DNA of 64,000 bases from Paenibacillus lautus NBRC 15380 (lineage in GTDB: Bacteria; Bacillota; Bacilli; Paenibacillales; Paenibacillaceae). Below are positions 45,648-54,259 of the stretch, piece by piece (within the stretch, counting starts at the first letter, position 1; each line of letters starts with the position of its first letter). The position numbers and the translations under genes were made by a program. A model generated the notes under the pieces. That model saw only the letters and a list, made by a program, of their open reading frames with translations. It was not told the origin of the DNA and searched no databases. The DNA lies in contig NZ_BIMF01000006.1 of assembly GCF_004000945.1 (NCBI RefSeq), positions 186,001-250,000 of the forward strand, written 5' to 3'.

Positions 45648-46397
45648 GTGAATAACGAACGGTCCTTATTGAGCCGTCTTTATCCAACAACCAAGTTTAT
45701 GATTACCATCGCTTTATGCATGGCAGCATTTATCGTGCCCGGCTACGGGTTCAGTTACGCCGTTCTGCCGATTTGCATGGTGCTGGCCTACTTCGCCGGC
45801 AGCTTTAAGGAGTTTTCCAATCTGGCGATCAAGGCTCTGCTGATGATTGTTGTGTTCATCTTTATCCTGCAGAGTTTCTTCTATCCCGGCAACGACATTC
45901 TGTGGAGCTGGAGCATCTTCTCCATCAAACGGGAAGGACTGGAATTCGCCCTGTTCCTGACATCCAAAATCGTGGCGGTGGCATCGGCCTTCATTCTGTT
46001 CTTCCGCATCACGAAGGTCAAGGATCTGGTCCATTCCCTGGAACAGATCGGCCTGCCGTCCAAAGTAACCTATGTCATCTTGTCCACCTTGCAGCTCATT
46101 CCGGAGATGAAAAAGCTGACCCACGTCATCATGGATGCCCAAAAAACAAGAGGCGTTGAAACCGAAGGCAAGCTGCTTGTCCGCATGAAGGCCTTCCTGC
46201 CGACCCTTAGTCCGCTCATTCTCGGATCCGTGGCGAGCACGGAGGAACGGGTACTGACACTGGAGTCGAGAGCCTTCTCGGCCAATGTCAAAAAAAGCAG
46301 CATCTACAAACTGGAGAAAACAAAGCATGACCGGCTGGTTCGAATGCTGCTGGTCGTCCTGCTTGCTATCTTAATCGTCTGGAGAGTTGCGCTATGA
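45648..46397 (+). CDS. ecfT: ECF transporter T component
   Basis: A 249-residue membrane protein with five membrane helices and the long cytoplasmic coupling helices of EcfT. Two coupling-type motifs are visible: AQKTRGVETEG (about 164-174) and LTLESRAFSA (about 203-212). It transmits ATPase movement to the S component. Start is GTG 45648 with AAAGGAGGGG upstream. The stop overlaps the next gene by 4 bp. Confidence 0.88.
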   Translation: MNNERSLLSRLYPTTKFMITIALCMAAFIVPGYGFSYAVLPICMVLAYFAGSFKEFSNLAIKALLMIVVFIFILQSFFYPGNDILWSWSIFSIKREGLEFALFLTSKIVAVASAFILFFRITKVKDLVHSLEQIGLPSKVTYVILSTLQLIPEMKKLTHVIMDAQKTRGVETEGKLLVRMKAFLPTLSPLILGSVASTEERVLTLESRAFSANVKKSSIYKLEKTKHDRLVRMLLVVLLAILIVWRVAL

Positions 46398-47254
46398 GTA
46401 TCATTACGATCAAGAATCTATCCTACCAATATCCGATCAGCGAGTCCGATGCACTTAAGAACGTGAATGTAACGATCGAAAGAGGCAAGCTGTATGCGCT
46501 GATCGGGGCCAACGGAGGCGGAAAAACGACCCTGTGCAACGTCATTCGCGGGTTTATCCCCCACTTCTATAAGGGAGATCTGCGCGGCGAGGTGCTGATC
46601 GAAGGCAAGGATATCCGCGAATGGGAAATGGGCGAGCTCTCCCAAAAAATCGGCTATGTGTTCCAGAATCCTTTTACACAGATCAGCGGCGTGAAGGATA
46701 ACGTGTTTGAAGAGATTGCATTTGGCCTTGAAAATCTAGGCATGGAGCCCGGACTTATCCGGGAGAAGGTGGATCAGGTCATCCAAATGCTGGAGATCGA
46801 TTATTTGCGGGACAAAAACCCGTTCGAGCTCTCCGGCGGCCAGAAGCAGCGGGTTGCGCTCGCCTCCATCATCGTCATGGAGCCGGATGTGCTGGTCATT
46901 GACGAGCCGACCTCGCAGCTTGATCCGAAGGGGACGGAAGAAGTGTTCAAGATTATCGAGCTGATGAAGAAAAAGGGGAAAACCATCATTCTCGTCGAAC
47001 ATAAAATTGAGCTGATTGCTGAATATGCCGACAATGTCATTCTGCTGAGCGAGGGTGAAGTGGCGATGCAAGGCAGCTCGCAGAAGATTCTTACCGATGA
47101 GCGCGCACTAGCATTCGGAGCCGCGCTTCCCCAATATTCGCTGTTCGGCCTGGACATGCGCAAACGGGGGATGGATCTCGGTAGTATCCCCTTAACGGAA
47201 AAAGAAGCCCTCGAGGCCGTGAAGACATGGATGAAGAAGGGGGTTAACGCATGA
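46394..47254 (+). CDS. ECF transporter ATPase, consensus signature
   Basis: A 286-residue ABC ATPase with Walker A GANGGGKT (near 36-43), Q-loop YVFQNP, full signature LSGGQKQR, Walker B VLVIDEP and switch His in VEHK. The C-terminal extension of about 50 residues is typical of EcfA proteins. It overlaps both neighbours by 4 bp (ATGA). Pairs with the next gene's product to form the asymmetric ATPase dimer. Confidence 0.92.
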   Translation: MSIITIKNLSYQYPISESDALKNVNVTIERGKLYALIGANGGGKTTLCNVIRGFIPHFYKGDLRGEVLIEGKDIREWEMGELSQKIGYVFQNPFTQISGVKDNVFEEIAFGLENLGMEPGLIREKVDQVIQMLEIDYLRDKNPFELSGGQKQRVALASIIVMEPDVLVIDEPTSQLDPKGTEEVFKIIELMKKKGKTIILVEHKIELIAEYADNVILLSEGEVAMQGSSQKILTDERALAFGAALPQYSLFGLDMRKRGMDLGSIPLTEKEALEAVKTWMKKGVNA

Positions 47255-48057
47255 GCTTTCTGACTTTGACGAATGTTTCCTATGCCTATCCGAACGGCTA
47301 CAAAGCGGTGGATAGCGTCAACATGTCCTTCCGAAAGGGCGAATCCGTTGCTATTGTCGGCCAGAACGGAGCGGGTAAAACGACCACCGTCAAGATGATG
47401 AACGGGCTCCTCAAGCCTTCCGAGGGAGATGTCGTCATCGACGGCTGGAATACGCGGGATTATACCACCGCTCAAATATCGAGAAAGGTCGGCTATGTAT
47501 TCCAGAATCCGGACGACCAGATCTTTCATAACGATGTGTACAGCGAGATTGAATTCGGCCCCCGCAAGCTCGGCCTTCCGGAGGAACAGGTCAAAGCGAA
47601 TGTCATGAAAGCGGCGGAGCTGGCTGGCATCGTCCCGTTTCTTAAGGACAATCCGTATAATTTGCCCTATTCCATGCGTAAATTCGTAACGATTGCCTCC
47701 GTCATTGCGATGGATTCCAGTGTCATCATTCTGGATGAGCCGACGGCAGGTCAGGATCTTCCGGCCATGGCACGGCTCGCCCATCTGATCGAGGCTTTAA
47801 ACCAGGAAGGAAAAACCATCATCACGATCACGCATGATATGGAATTTGTCGTGAACAACTTCCATCGGGTCATCGTCATGGCGAACCGCCAGGTCATTGC
47901 GGATGACGACAAGCGGGCCATCTTCTGGAATCTGGAAGTACTGGAGCAGGCGATGCTCAAGCAGCCGCATATCAGCAGGCTCAGCCACTCCCTGAATATC
48001 GGCCGCAACATCCTGGCGATACCGGAGCTTGCGGACGAGCTTACCAAGCATAAGTGA
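47251..48057 (+). CDS. ECF transporter ATPase, degenerate signature
   Basis: A 268-residue ABC ATPase with intact Walker A GQNGAGKT, Q-loop YVFQNP, Walker B VIILDEP and switch His in ITHDME, but the signature LSGGQ is replaced by LPYSMRKF. The D-loop reads GQD. With the consensus partner upstream this would give one good and one degenerate nucleotide site. Overlaps the preceding gene by 4 bp. Confidence 0.9.
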   Translation: MSFLTLTNVSYAYPNGYKAVDSVNMSFRKGESVAIVGQNGAGKTTTVKMMNGLLKPSEGDVVIDGWNTRDYTTAQISRKVGYVFQNPDDQIFHNDVYSEIEFGPRKLGLPEEQVKANVMKAAELAGIVPFLKDNPYNLPYSMRKFVTIASVIAMDSSVIILDEPTAGQDLPAMARLAHLIEALNQEGKTIITITHDMEFVVNNFHRVIVMANRQVIADDDKRAIFWNLEVLEQAMLKQPHISRLSHSLNIGRNILAIPELADELTKHK

Positions 48058-48079
48058 TGGATAAGGGAGTGACAACGAT

Positions 48080-49033
48080 ATGGAGCAGGAGCAGGTAAAG
48101 CACATCTTGTTGGATGTGGATACCGGCGTGGATGATGCCCTGGCGCTCATCTATGCCGTAAAATCCAATAAGCTGCATATAGAAGGCGTTACAACGGTAT
48201 TTGGCAACGTGGACGTGAAGCAGGCAACGGAGAATACGCTCCGTGTGCTGGAATTGGCGCAGCCCCGCTACAAGATTCCGGTTGCCATGGGGGCGGACGC
48301 CCCTTTGTTTCGCCCCCGCCGCGAGAACGTAACCGCCATTCATGGAGCCAACGGCCTGGCCGGATATGAACTGCCGGAGGCGCGCCAATCGCCGGTGAAC
48401 GAGAGGGCATCTGATTTCATCGTGCGGAAGGTGCGGGAACAGGCACATGACATTACCCTGGTATTCACGGGCAGACTGACCAATCTGGCGGTGGCGCTCG
48501 CCAAAGACCCGTCGATCGCGCAGAAAGCCAAGCTGGTGCTGATGGGAGGCGCCATCAAGGTGCCGGGCAATATAACGCCCGTATCCGAAGCCAACATCCA
48601 CGGCGATCCTGAAGCGGCGCACCGGGTGTTCGAGTCCGGGATTCCGATTACGATGGTAGGCCTGGACGTGACCGGAAAGGCCAAGTTCGGCGAGGCTCAT
48701 TTTCAACAGCTCATGAACGGTTTCACGGATGAACAGGCAGAATTAAGAGCATTCATGCAGCATATATTCACCTTCAGCTTTGAGGCAAGCGACCGATTGA
48801 ACGAGGGCAGATATCGGCTGATGCATGATCCGCTGGCGCTGGCTGTCGTCGAGGACGCTTCCCTTGTGGAGATGGAGGATTATTACGTCTATATCGAGAC
48901 AAAGGGACAGGTATCTTCCGGTGCAACGCTGGTCGACTTCAGGCGTCCGCAGTCACGGACCAATGCCTCTGTCTGCATGCAGGTCCGTGAAGAGGCATTC
49001 CTACAGCATTACATTCGCACGGTGCTGTCATAA
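48080..49033 (+). CDS. Nucleoside hydrolase (first copy)
   Basis: A 317-residue inosine-uridine-preferring nucleoside hydrolase-family enzyme, which breaks the N-glycosidic bond to give base and ribose. The calcium-binding N-terminal motif LDVDTGVDDALAL (about 11-23) is intact, the central LVLMGGA and EANIHGDPEAA blocks hold further metal and ribose contacts, and a late MHDPLAL block supplies the last metal Asp. No signal peptide, so it acts inside the cell on imported nucleosides. Second-to-last gene of the operon. Confidence 0.92.
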   Translation: MEQEQVKHILLDVDTGVDDALALIYAVKSNKLHIEGVTTVFGNVDVKQATENTLRVLELAQPRYKIPVAMGADAPLFRPRRENVTAIHGANGLAGYELPEARQSPVNERASDFIVRKVREQAHDITLVFTGRLTNLAVALAKDPSIAQKAKLVLMGGAIKVPGNITPVSEANIHGDPEAAHRVFESGIPITMVGLDVTGKAKFGEAHFQQLMNGFTDEQAELRAFMQHIFTFSFEASDRLNEGRYRLMHDPLALAVVEDASLVEMEDYYVYIETKGQVSSGATLVDFRRPQSRTNASVCMQVREEAFLQHYIRTVLS

Positions 49034-49057
49034 CCGTCAGAGGAAGGAGCATGATTA

Positions 49058-49993
49058 ATGCATCGAATCGTATTGGATGTGGATACGGGAGTGGACGATG
49101 CGCTGGCGATTGCCTATGCCGTCCGCTCTTCGGCTCTTGATATCCTGGGAATAACGACCTGTTTCGGAAACGTTCCGGTAGAGAACGCCACTCACAACAC
49201 GCTTCATGTGCTGGAGCGACTTGGCGCAGCCGGAATCCCTGTCGCCATGGGGGAAGCCGCCCCCTTGTTCCATCCCTCGATGAAGTCGTATCCCGTCCAG
49301 TTTCATGGCGAGAATGGACTCGGCAACCTGGCATTCCCCGATCCGGCAGCCAAGCCGGTCTCCACGTCCGCCGCGGCGTTTATGGTGGATCAGGTCCGGC
49401 GATATCCAAAGCAGGTAACACTCATCTGCGTCGGCCCATTGACCAATCTGGCTGCGGCCATTCTGCAGGCGCCGGAGCTATCTTCGCTGGTCCGTCAGAT
49501 TATCATAATGGGCGGAGCCGTGGGCGTGCCGGGCAACCGCCGGATGCATGCGGAAGCGAATGTATACTCCGACCCGGAAGCGGCCCAACTCATCTTCCAA
49601 TCCGGAGCTCCGATTACGCTGGTCGGCCTGGACGTGACCATGCAGACCGAGCTCAGTCTGGAGGATATTCAGCGCTGGAGAGACCTGGATTCGGACCTGA
49701 CCCGCTTCTTGGCCGACATGACTTCCTACTATATCGGAGGCTACCGGGAAGCCTATGGCGACCGGACCGGCTGTGCCCTGCATGACCCGCTGGCGGTAGC
49801 CGTCGCGATCGACCCGAGCCTGGTTGAGGTTCAGCCGATGGTGCTGCAGGTGGATCTGGAAGGCATTCACTCCTATGGCAGAACTATTGCCGATCTGCGT
49901 CCGCGTTGTACCGCTCGGCCGAACGTCAACGTCTGCACCGGTGTCGACGCCAAGCGGTTCCAAGAGCATTTTATGAAGACCTTGATGAAATAG
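49058..49993 (+). CDS. Nucleoside hydrolase (second copy)
   Basis: A 311-residue paralogue of the preceding enzyme with the same motifs: LDVDTGVDDALAI (about 5-17), IIIMGGA, EANVYSDPEAA and LHDPLAV. The two copies differ enough across loops that they probably prefer different bases (for example purine and pyrimidine nucleosides), an inference. AGGAAGGAG precedes the ATG. Last gene of the nucleoside operon. Confidence 0.92.
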   Translation: MHRIVLDVDTGVDDALAIAYAVRSSALDILGITTCFGNVPVENATHNTLHVLERLGAAGIPVAMGEAAPLFHPSMKSYPVQFHGENGLGNLAFPDPAAKPVSTSAAAFMVDQVRRYPKQVTLICVGPLTNLAAAILQAPELSSLVRQIIIMGGAVGVPGNRRMHAEANVYSDPEAAQLIFQSGAPITLVGLDVTMQTELSLEDIQRWRDLDSDLTRFLADMTSYYIGGYREAYGDRTGCALHDPLAVAVAIDPSLVEVQPMVLQVDLEGIHSYGRTIADLRPRCTARPNVNVCTGVDAKRFQEHFMKTLMK

Positions 49994-50002
49994 CTGCAGC
50001 AT

Positions 50003-50037
50003 AAGGAGTGAACGCCGGGTGCGTTTCACTCCTTTTT
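50003..50037 (+). terminator. Terminator of the nucleoside operon
   Basis: AAGGAGTGAACGC and GCGTTTCACTCCTT (one bulge) followed by TTTTT. Confidence 0.85.
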
Positions 50038-50144
50038 GATGAATGATCTATCCCCGCCTAAAACCCGAAATAATGGGACACAACCAAAAAAATGGTACCT
50101 ATCCTTCTGATTATGAAATTCGATAGAATAAAGATGTTCTTAGG

Positions 50145-50158
50145 TGTAAGCGTTTTCC
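50145..50158 (+). promoter_or_regulatory. cre site upstream of the GH16 glucanase
   Basis: TGTAAGCGTTTTCC matches eight of nine fixed cre positions. It lies 51 bp before the ATG, just downstream of a TAGAAT (50124-50129) that may be a -10 box. Confidence 0.65.
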
Positions 50159-50208
50159 ATTGCGCGCATAGTCTGGGAGAATCCATAATGGATTAAGGGA
50201 GGGTATTT

Positions 50209-52842
50209 ATGAGGCGATCTTACATTACGGAAAGGCGGTTTAGGCAAAAGGGATTGAGTTTGTTCTTGGCGGTCCTGATGCTGGCTGGCATCGGCCTATG
50301 GCCGACTTCGAAGGTTCAGGCAGCTGAGGCTGCCGGGACTACCATTACCTCGATGTCTTACTTTTCGGCAGCAGACGGGCCTGTCATCACAAAATCAGGG
50401 GTTGGTCAGGCCAGCTACGGTTTTGTCATGCCGATCTTCAACGGAGGCTCCGCCACCTGGAATGATGTTGCCCAGGACCTGGGAGTAAAGGTGAAAGTAA
50501 ATGGCAGCTGGGTTGATATCGACAGTGTCAGCAGCTTTGTCTATAACCAGAATTGGGGTCACTGGAACGACGGCGGCTTTACCGGCTATTGGTTCACGCT
50601 CTCCGCAACGACCGAAATTCAGCTGCACTCCAAAGCCAATGGGGTCACGCTTGAATATTCACTTGTCTTTCAAAACATCAACAAAACAACCATCACGGCG
50701 ATGACCCCGACGCAAGGCCCGCAAATTACGGCAGGTTTTACGGGTGGTGCCGGCTTTACCTATCCGACTTTCAACAATGATCCCGCCATAACCTATGCGG
50801 CCGTAGCGGATGATTTAAAGGTGTATGTGAAGCCTGTAAACAGCAGCCAATGGATCGATATCGACAACAATGCAGCCAGCGGCTGGATCTATGATCAGAA
50901 CTTCGGCCAATTCACCGACGGAGGCGGCGGCTACTGGTTTAACGTAACGGAATCGATTAACGTCAAATTAGAATCAAAGTCCTCTTCGGCTAACATCGTA
51001 TATACCATCACCTTTAATGAGCCCGTAAGAAATTCTTATGTCCTTACGCCTTATGAAGGAACGACCTTTACAGCCGATGCGAGCGGCGCTATCGGCATCC
51101 CACTGCCTAAAATTGATGGGGGTGCGCCAATCGGCACCGAGCTTGGCAATTTCGTATACCAGATCAATATCAACGGGCAATGGGTGGATTTGGACAATTC
51201 GAGTCAGAGCGGATTTGTATATGCCGCTAATGGCTACAACAACATGTCCGATGCCAATCAGTGGGGATATTGGGCCGACCATATCTATGGCCTGTGGTTC
51301 CAGCCGATCCAGGAGGACATGCAGATCCGTATCGGCTATCCGCTAAATGGGCAGGCAGGTGGAAGTGTGGGCAGCAATTTCGTCAACTATACCTTGATTG
51401 GCAACCCGGATGCTCCCCGTCCGGATGTAACCGATCAGGAGGATATTCCGATCGGAACGCCAAGCGACTCGGCCATCGAGGGCATGAATCTCATCTGGCA
51501 GGATGAATTTAACGGAACTGCGCTCGATCTCAGCAAATGGAATTATGAAACAGGCTATTATCTCAGCGACGATCCCAATACCTGGGGTTGGGGAAATTCG
51601 GAGCTGCAGCATTATACCGATCATGCACAAAATGTTTATGTACAGGACGGAAAGCTTAATATCAAGGCCTTAAACGAGCCAAAATCCTTCCCACAGGATC
51701 CAAGTCGGTATGCACAATACTCCTCCGGCAAGATTAACACCAAAGATCATTTCTCCCTTAAGTATGGCCGAGTGGACTTCCGTGCAAAGCTTCCTACAGG
51801 CAACGGCATCTGGCCTGCGCTCTGGATGCTTCCGCAGGATAATGTGTATGGGACATGGGCATCCTCCGGTGAAATCGATGTTATGGAAGCAAGAGGACGC
51901 CTGCCTGGGGCAACGAGCGGCGCCGTACACTTTGGGGGACAATGGCCGACGAACCGGCATCTTTCCGGTGAATATCACTTCCCTGAGGGGCAAACCTTTG
52001 CCAATGACTATCATGTCTACTCGGTCGTCTGGGAAGAGGACAGCATTAAATGGTATGTGGATGGCAAGTTCTTCTTTAAAGTAACCCGGGATCAATGGTA
52101 TTCCGCAGCGGCGCCGAACAATCCGAATGCTCCTTTCGATCAGCCGTTCTACCTCATTATGAATCTGGCGATCGGCGGGACCTTTGACGGCGGCCGGACC
52201 CCGGATCCGTCCGATATTCCTGCAACGATGCAGGTGGACTATGTGCGTGTGTATAAAGAAGGAGAAGGCGGCGGCCAGAATCCGGGAAACGTGCCCGTTA
52301 CCGGCGTAACGGTGAATCCAGCCACAGCACAGGTGGAAATCGGGCAGAATGTTCAATTAAACGCCAGCGTGGCACCGTCCAATGCAACGAATAAGCAGGT
52401 CACCTGGTCCGTTTCGGGTTCCAGCATCGCATCCGTGAGTCCGAGCGGTCTCGTGACCGGGCTCGCTCCGGGTACGACAACCGTCAAGGCGACGACCGCT
52501 GACGGCAATAAAACAACCAGCGCTACCATTACCGTTGTGCAGGCACCATCCACCGTGATTGTCATCGGCGATGAGGTGAAGGGCCTGAAGAAAATCGGCG
52601 ATGACTTGCTGTTCTATGTCAATGGCGCAACCTTTGCCGATTTACACTATAAGGTCAATCATGGCGGGCAGCTGAACGTAGCCATGGCCCCAACGGGGAA
52701 CGGCAGCTATACCTACCCTGTCAATAACTTGAAGCATGGGGATACCGTCGAGTACTTCTTTACCTATAACCCGGGGCAAGGAGCACTGGACACCCCTTGG
52801 CAGACGTATGTTCATGGGGTAACGCAAGGAACGCCGGAGTAA
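50209..52842 (+). CDS. Secreted multidomain GH16 beta-1,3-glucanase (laminarinase)
   Basis: An 877-residue exported enzyme. Signal peptide (about 1-38); three related N-terminal repeats (about 43-155, 156-270, 271-400) sharing W-x-DID/LD, a FVY/WIY turn and a GYWF/GLWF core, of a type I cannot assign; GH16 catalytic domain (about 425-685) with GEIDVMEARG, nucleophile E555 and acid/base E560; a BIG2 Ig-like domain (about 697-777); and a C-terminal module resembling CBM56 (about 785-870, ADLHYKVNHGGQLNV onward). It should hydrolyse beta-1,3 or mixed beta-glucan of fungi or plants. Lone gene under a cre site. Strong GGGAGGG ribosome site. Confidence 0.9.
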   Translation: MRRSYITERRFRQKGLSLFLAVLMLAGIGLWPTSKVQAAEAAGTTITSMSYFSAADGPVITKSGVGQASYGFVMPIFNGGSATWNDVAQDLGVKVKVNGSWVDIDSVSSFVYNQNWGHWNDGGFTGYWFTLSATTEIQLHSKANGVTLEYSLVFQNINKTTITAMTPTQGPQITAGFTGGAGFTYPTFNNDPAITYAAVADDLKVYVKPVNSSQWIDIDNNAASGWIYDQNFGQFTDGGGGYWFNVTESINVKLESKSSSANIVYTITFNEPVRNSYVLTPYEGTTFTADASGAIGIPLPKIDGGAPIGTELGNFVYQININGQWVDLDNSSQSGFVYAANGYNNMSDANQWGYWADHIYGLWFQPIQEDMQIRIGYPLNGQAGGSVGSNFVNYTLIGNPDAPRPDVTDQEDIPIGTPSDSAIEGMNLIWQDEFNGTALDLSKWNYETGYYLSDDPNTWGWGNSELQHYTDHAQNVYVQDGKLNIKALNEPKSFPQDPSRYAQYSSGKINTKDHFSLKYGRVDFRAKLPTGNGIWPALWMLPQDNVYGTWASSGEIDVMEARGRLPGATSGAVHFGGQWPTNRHLSGEYHFPEGQTFANDYHVYSVVWEEDSIKWYVDGKFFFKVTRDQWYSAAAPNNPNAPFDQPFYLIMNLAIGGTFDGGRTPDPSDIPATMQVDYVRVYKEGEGGGQNPGNVPVTGVTVNPATAQVEIGQNVQLNASVAPSNATNKQVTWSVSGSSIASVSPSGLVTGLAPGTTTVKATTADGNKTTSATITVVQAPSTVIVIGDEVKGLKKIGDDLLFYVNGATFADLHYKVNHGGQLNVAMAPTGNGSYTYPVNNLKHGDTVEYFFTYNPGQGALDTPWQTYVHGVTQGTPE

Positions 52843-52914
52843 CCCGGTAAGTCCGGGCGAACATGTAAGTGGTTGAAAAACCGGTGTCTGCTCCGGGTTG
52901 CAAGTGCGCAATAT

Positions 52915-52962
52915 CCAATAAATCAGGGCTCTCTCATTCATAAGAGGGCCCTGATTTATTGG
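52915..52962. terminator. Terminator after the GH16 gene
   Basis: CCAATAAATCAGGGC with GCCCTGATTTATTGG, plus inner CTC/GAG pairing. Long stem between convergent genes, likely bidirectional. Confidence 0.8.
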
Positions 52963-53003
52963 AAATGGATTCAATACGACAATTGCTTGCCCTATAACCC
53001 CTT

Positions 53004-53504
53004 TTATTTTGAAATTGAATTTTCTGCATACCACTTTCTTAATAGATTAATATGCGCTTGATGGTATCGGTTGTGGTCAGCCATATGCCATAATCCCCAG
53101 CGAATGGTGGCTTGCTTTTCATTCTCATGGCCAAATGTGACAACTCGGTCTAGATCAGCATCTTGTAATTGGGTGCAGGTGTCTTTCAACATGTTTAACA
53201 CATCTTCATACTCCGATATCAGGGTGTTGAGAGCCTTGCCTTTGACCATCGGAAGTCGGTTACTCGCATCAATCATGGGGCCATATTGTTCTTGTAAAGA
53301 TTGAGGAAGAGGCTCGCCTTTCATTCGGTACACCCAATTCAAATCAACATACAGGATATGTCTTATTAATTGGGCGGTACTATTAAAGCTGCCATTGAGC
53401 CCCCTGTAATCGACTTCTTCCTGCGACATCCCCTTCGTGATCAGTTGAAGTCGCTGGCTATTTTCTTTCACAGCCGAAAACAGCATTCCCACGATCGGTG
53501 ACAT
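53004..53504 (-). CDS. DinB/YfiT-like four-helix protein
   Basis: About 166 residues of the DinB superfamily, four-helix-bundle proteins often with three metal-binding His. Candidate ligands are in QLIRHILYVD (about 47-56) and the paired HMADHNRYHQAH (about 137-148). Members include thiol transferases that use bacillithiol or mycothiol; the particular reaction is unknown. ATG 53504 is preferred over 53534 because AAGGGGAAG lies just upstream. Confidence 0.82.
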   Translation of the reverse strand: MSPIVGMLFSAVKENSQRLQLITKGMSQEEVDYRGLNGSFNSTAQLIRHILYVDLNWVYRMKGEPLPQSLQEQYGPMIDASNRLPMVKGKALNTLISEYEDVLNMLKDTCTQLQDADLDRVVTFGHENEKQATIRWGLWHMADHNRYHQAHINLLRKWYAENSISK

Positions 53505-53664
53505 ATTCGCTTCCCCTTGTAAATCGCACAACATCTGGCTTTTCCTCCTTCAATATGGGTCTACATATAAATATACTCGCTCTCCTTCATCCGCCATAAA
53601 TATTCATCTATCGTTGGTTCTCCGTTAGCTGAATCACCTATATTTTTTGCATATAGCTTCAAAA

Positions 53665-54114
53665 TTACGAATGTGCACTCGCCGCTTTACCCGCCTGTCT
53701 TGAATGTAAAACTTTCATAACGAATCTTGCTATAGGCTGTGCGATCAACAGTTCAATCCAGAACGCTACGCCAAAGTTTCGAGGCCAAGTATGGAGGAAA
53801 TTTTTAAACGGGTCCAGACTTATTTGTTTGGTACCAACCATAGGGCCTATGATGGAGAGCAAAAGAGATAATACCGTTACATTTAGTACGATATTTAGTA
53901 ATACTCTTGCATTAAATCCATCGGTCTGTCCCACAAATTTCGGCATCACCTTACCAACGAGAGGGCCCGCAACTAGCTTTACGCATAACACGACGATGAT
54001 CCACATCATAGGAATCACTTTTAGACTATCCATGTAAACTTCTTTACTGAAGCCGCGTTCCAATCCAATAATAATCGGCGCGATCGTGTTTACTGAAATA
54101 ATCGATATGATCAA
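53665..54114 (-). CDS. DUF2798 family membrane protein, N-terminus uncertain
   Basis: A roughly 149-residue protein with four hydrophobic segments, resembling DUF2798 proteins (two repeated units around SIISVNTIAPIIIGLERGFS and LNIVLNVTVLSLLLSIIGPM). The annotated start is a TTG with a distant GAGGG. The same frame continues upstream as LPRNGKEGILFLL, which looks like the true family N-terminus, yet no ATG or GTG is available before a TAG. The gene may have lost its start or use a CTG at about 54150. Function unknown. Confidence 0.6.
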   Translation of the reverse strand: MIISIISVNTIAPIIIGLERGFSKEVYMDSLKVIPMMWIIVVLCVKLVAGPLVGKVMPKFVGQTDGFNARVLLNIVLNVTVLSLLLSIIGPMVGTKQISLDPFKNFLHTWPRNFGVAFWIELLIAQPIARFVMKVLHSRQAGKAASAHS

Positions 54115-54259
54115 TAAAAATAATATACCCTCTTTTCCGTTTCTAGGCAGTCTTGTCTCTACGTACTTCTGGTATGCCTATTTTCTGAATTTCTTCGTCG
54201 AGGAGGCCCGAAGGTTCTATTGGTAACGTAGCAGCTCTCTTTTCATAGAATTCGTTGAT

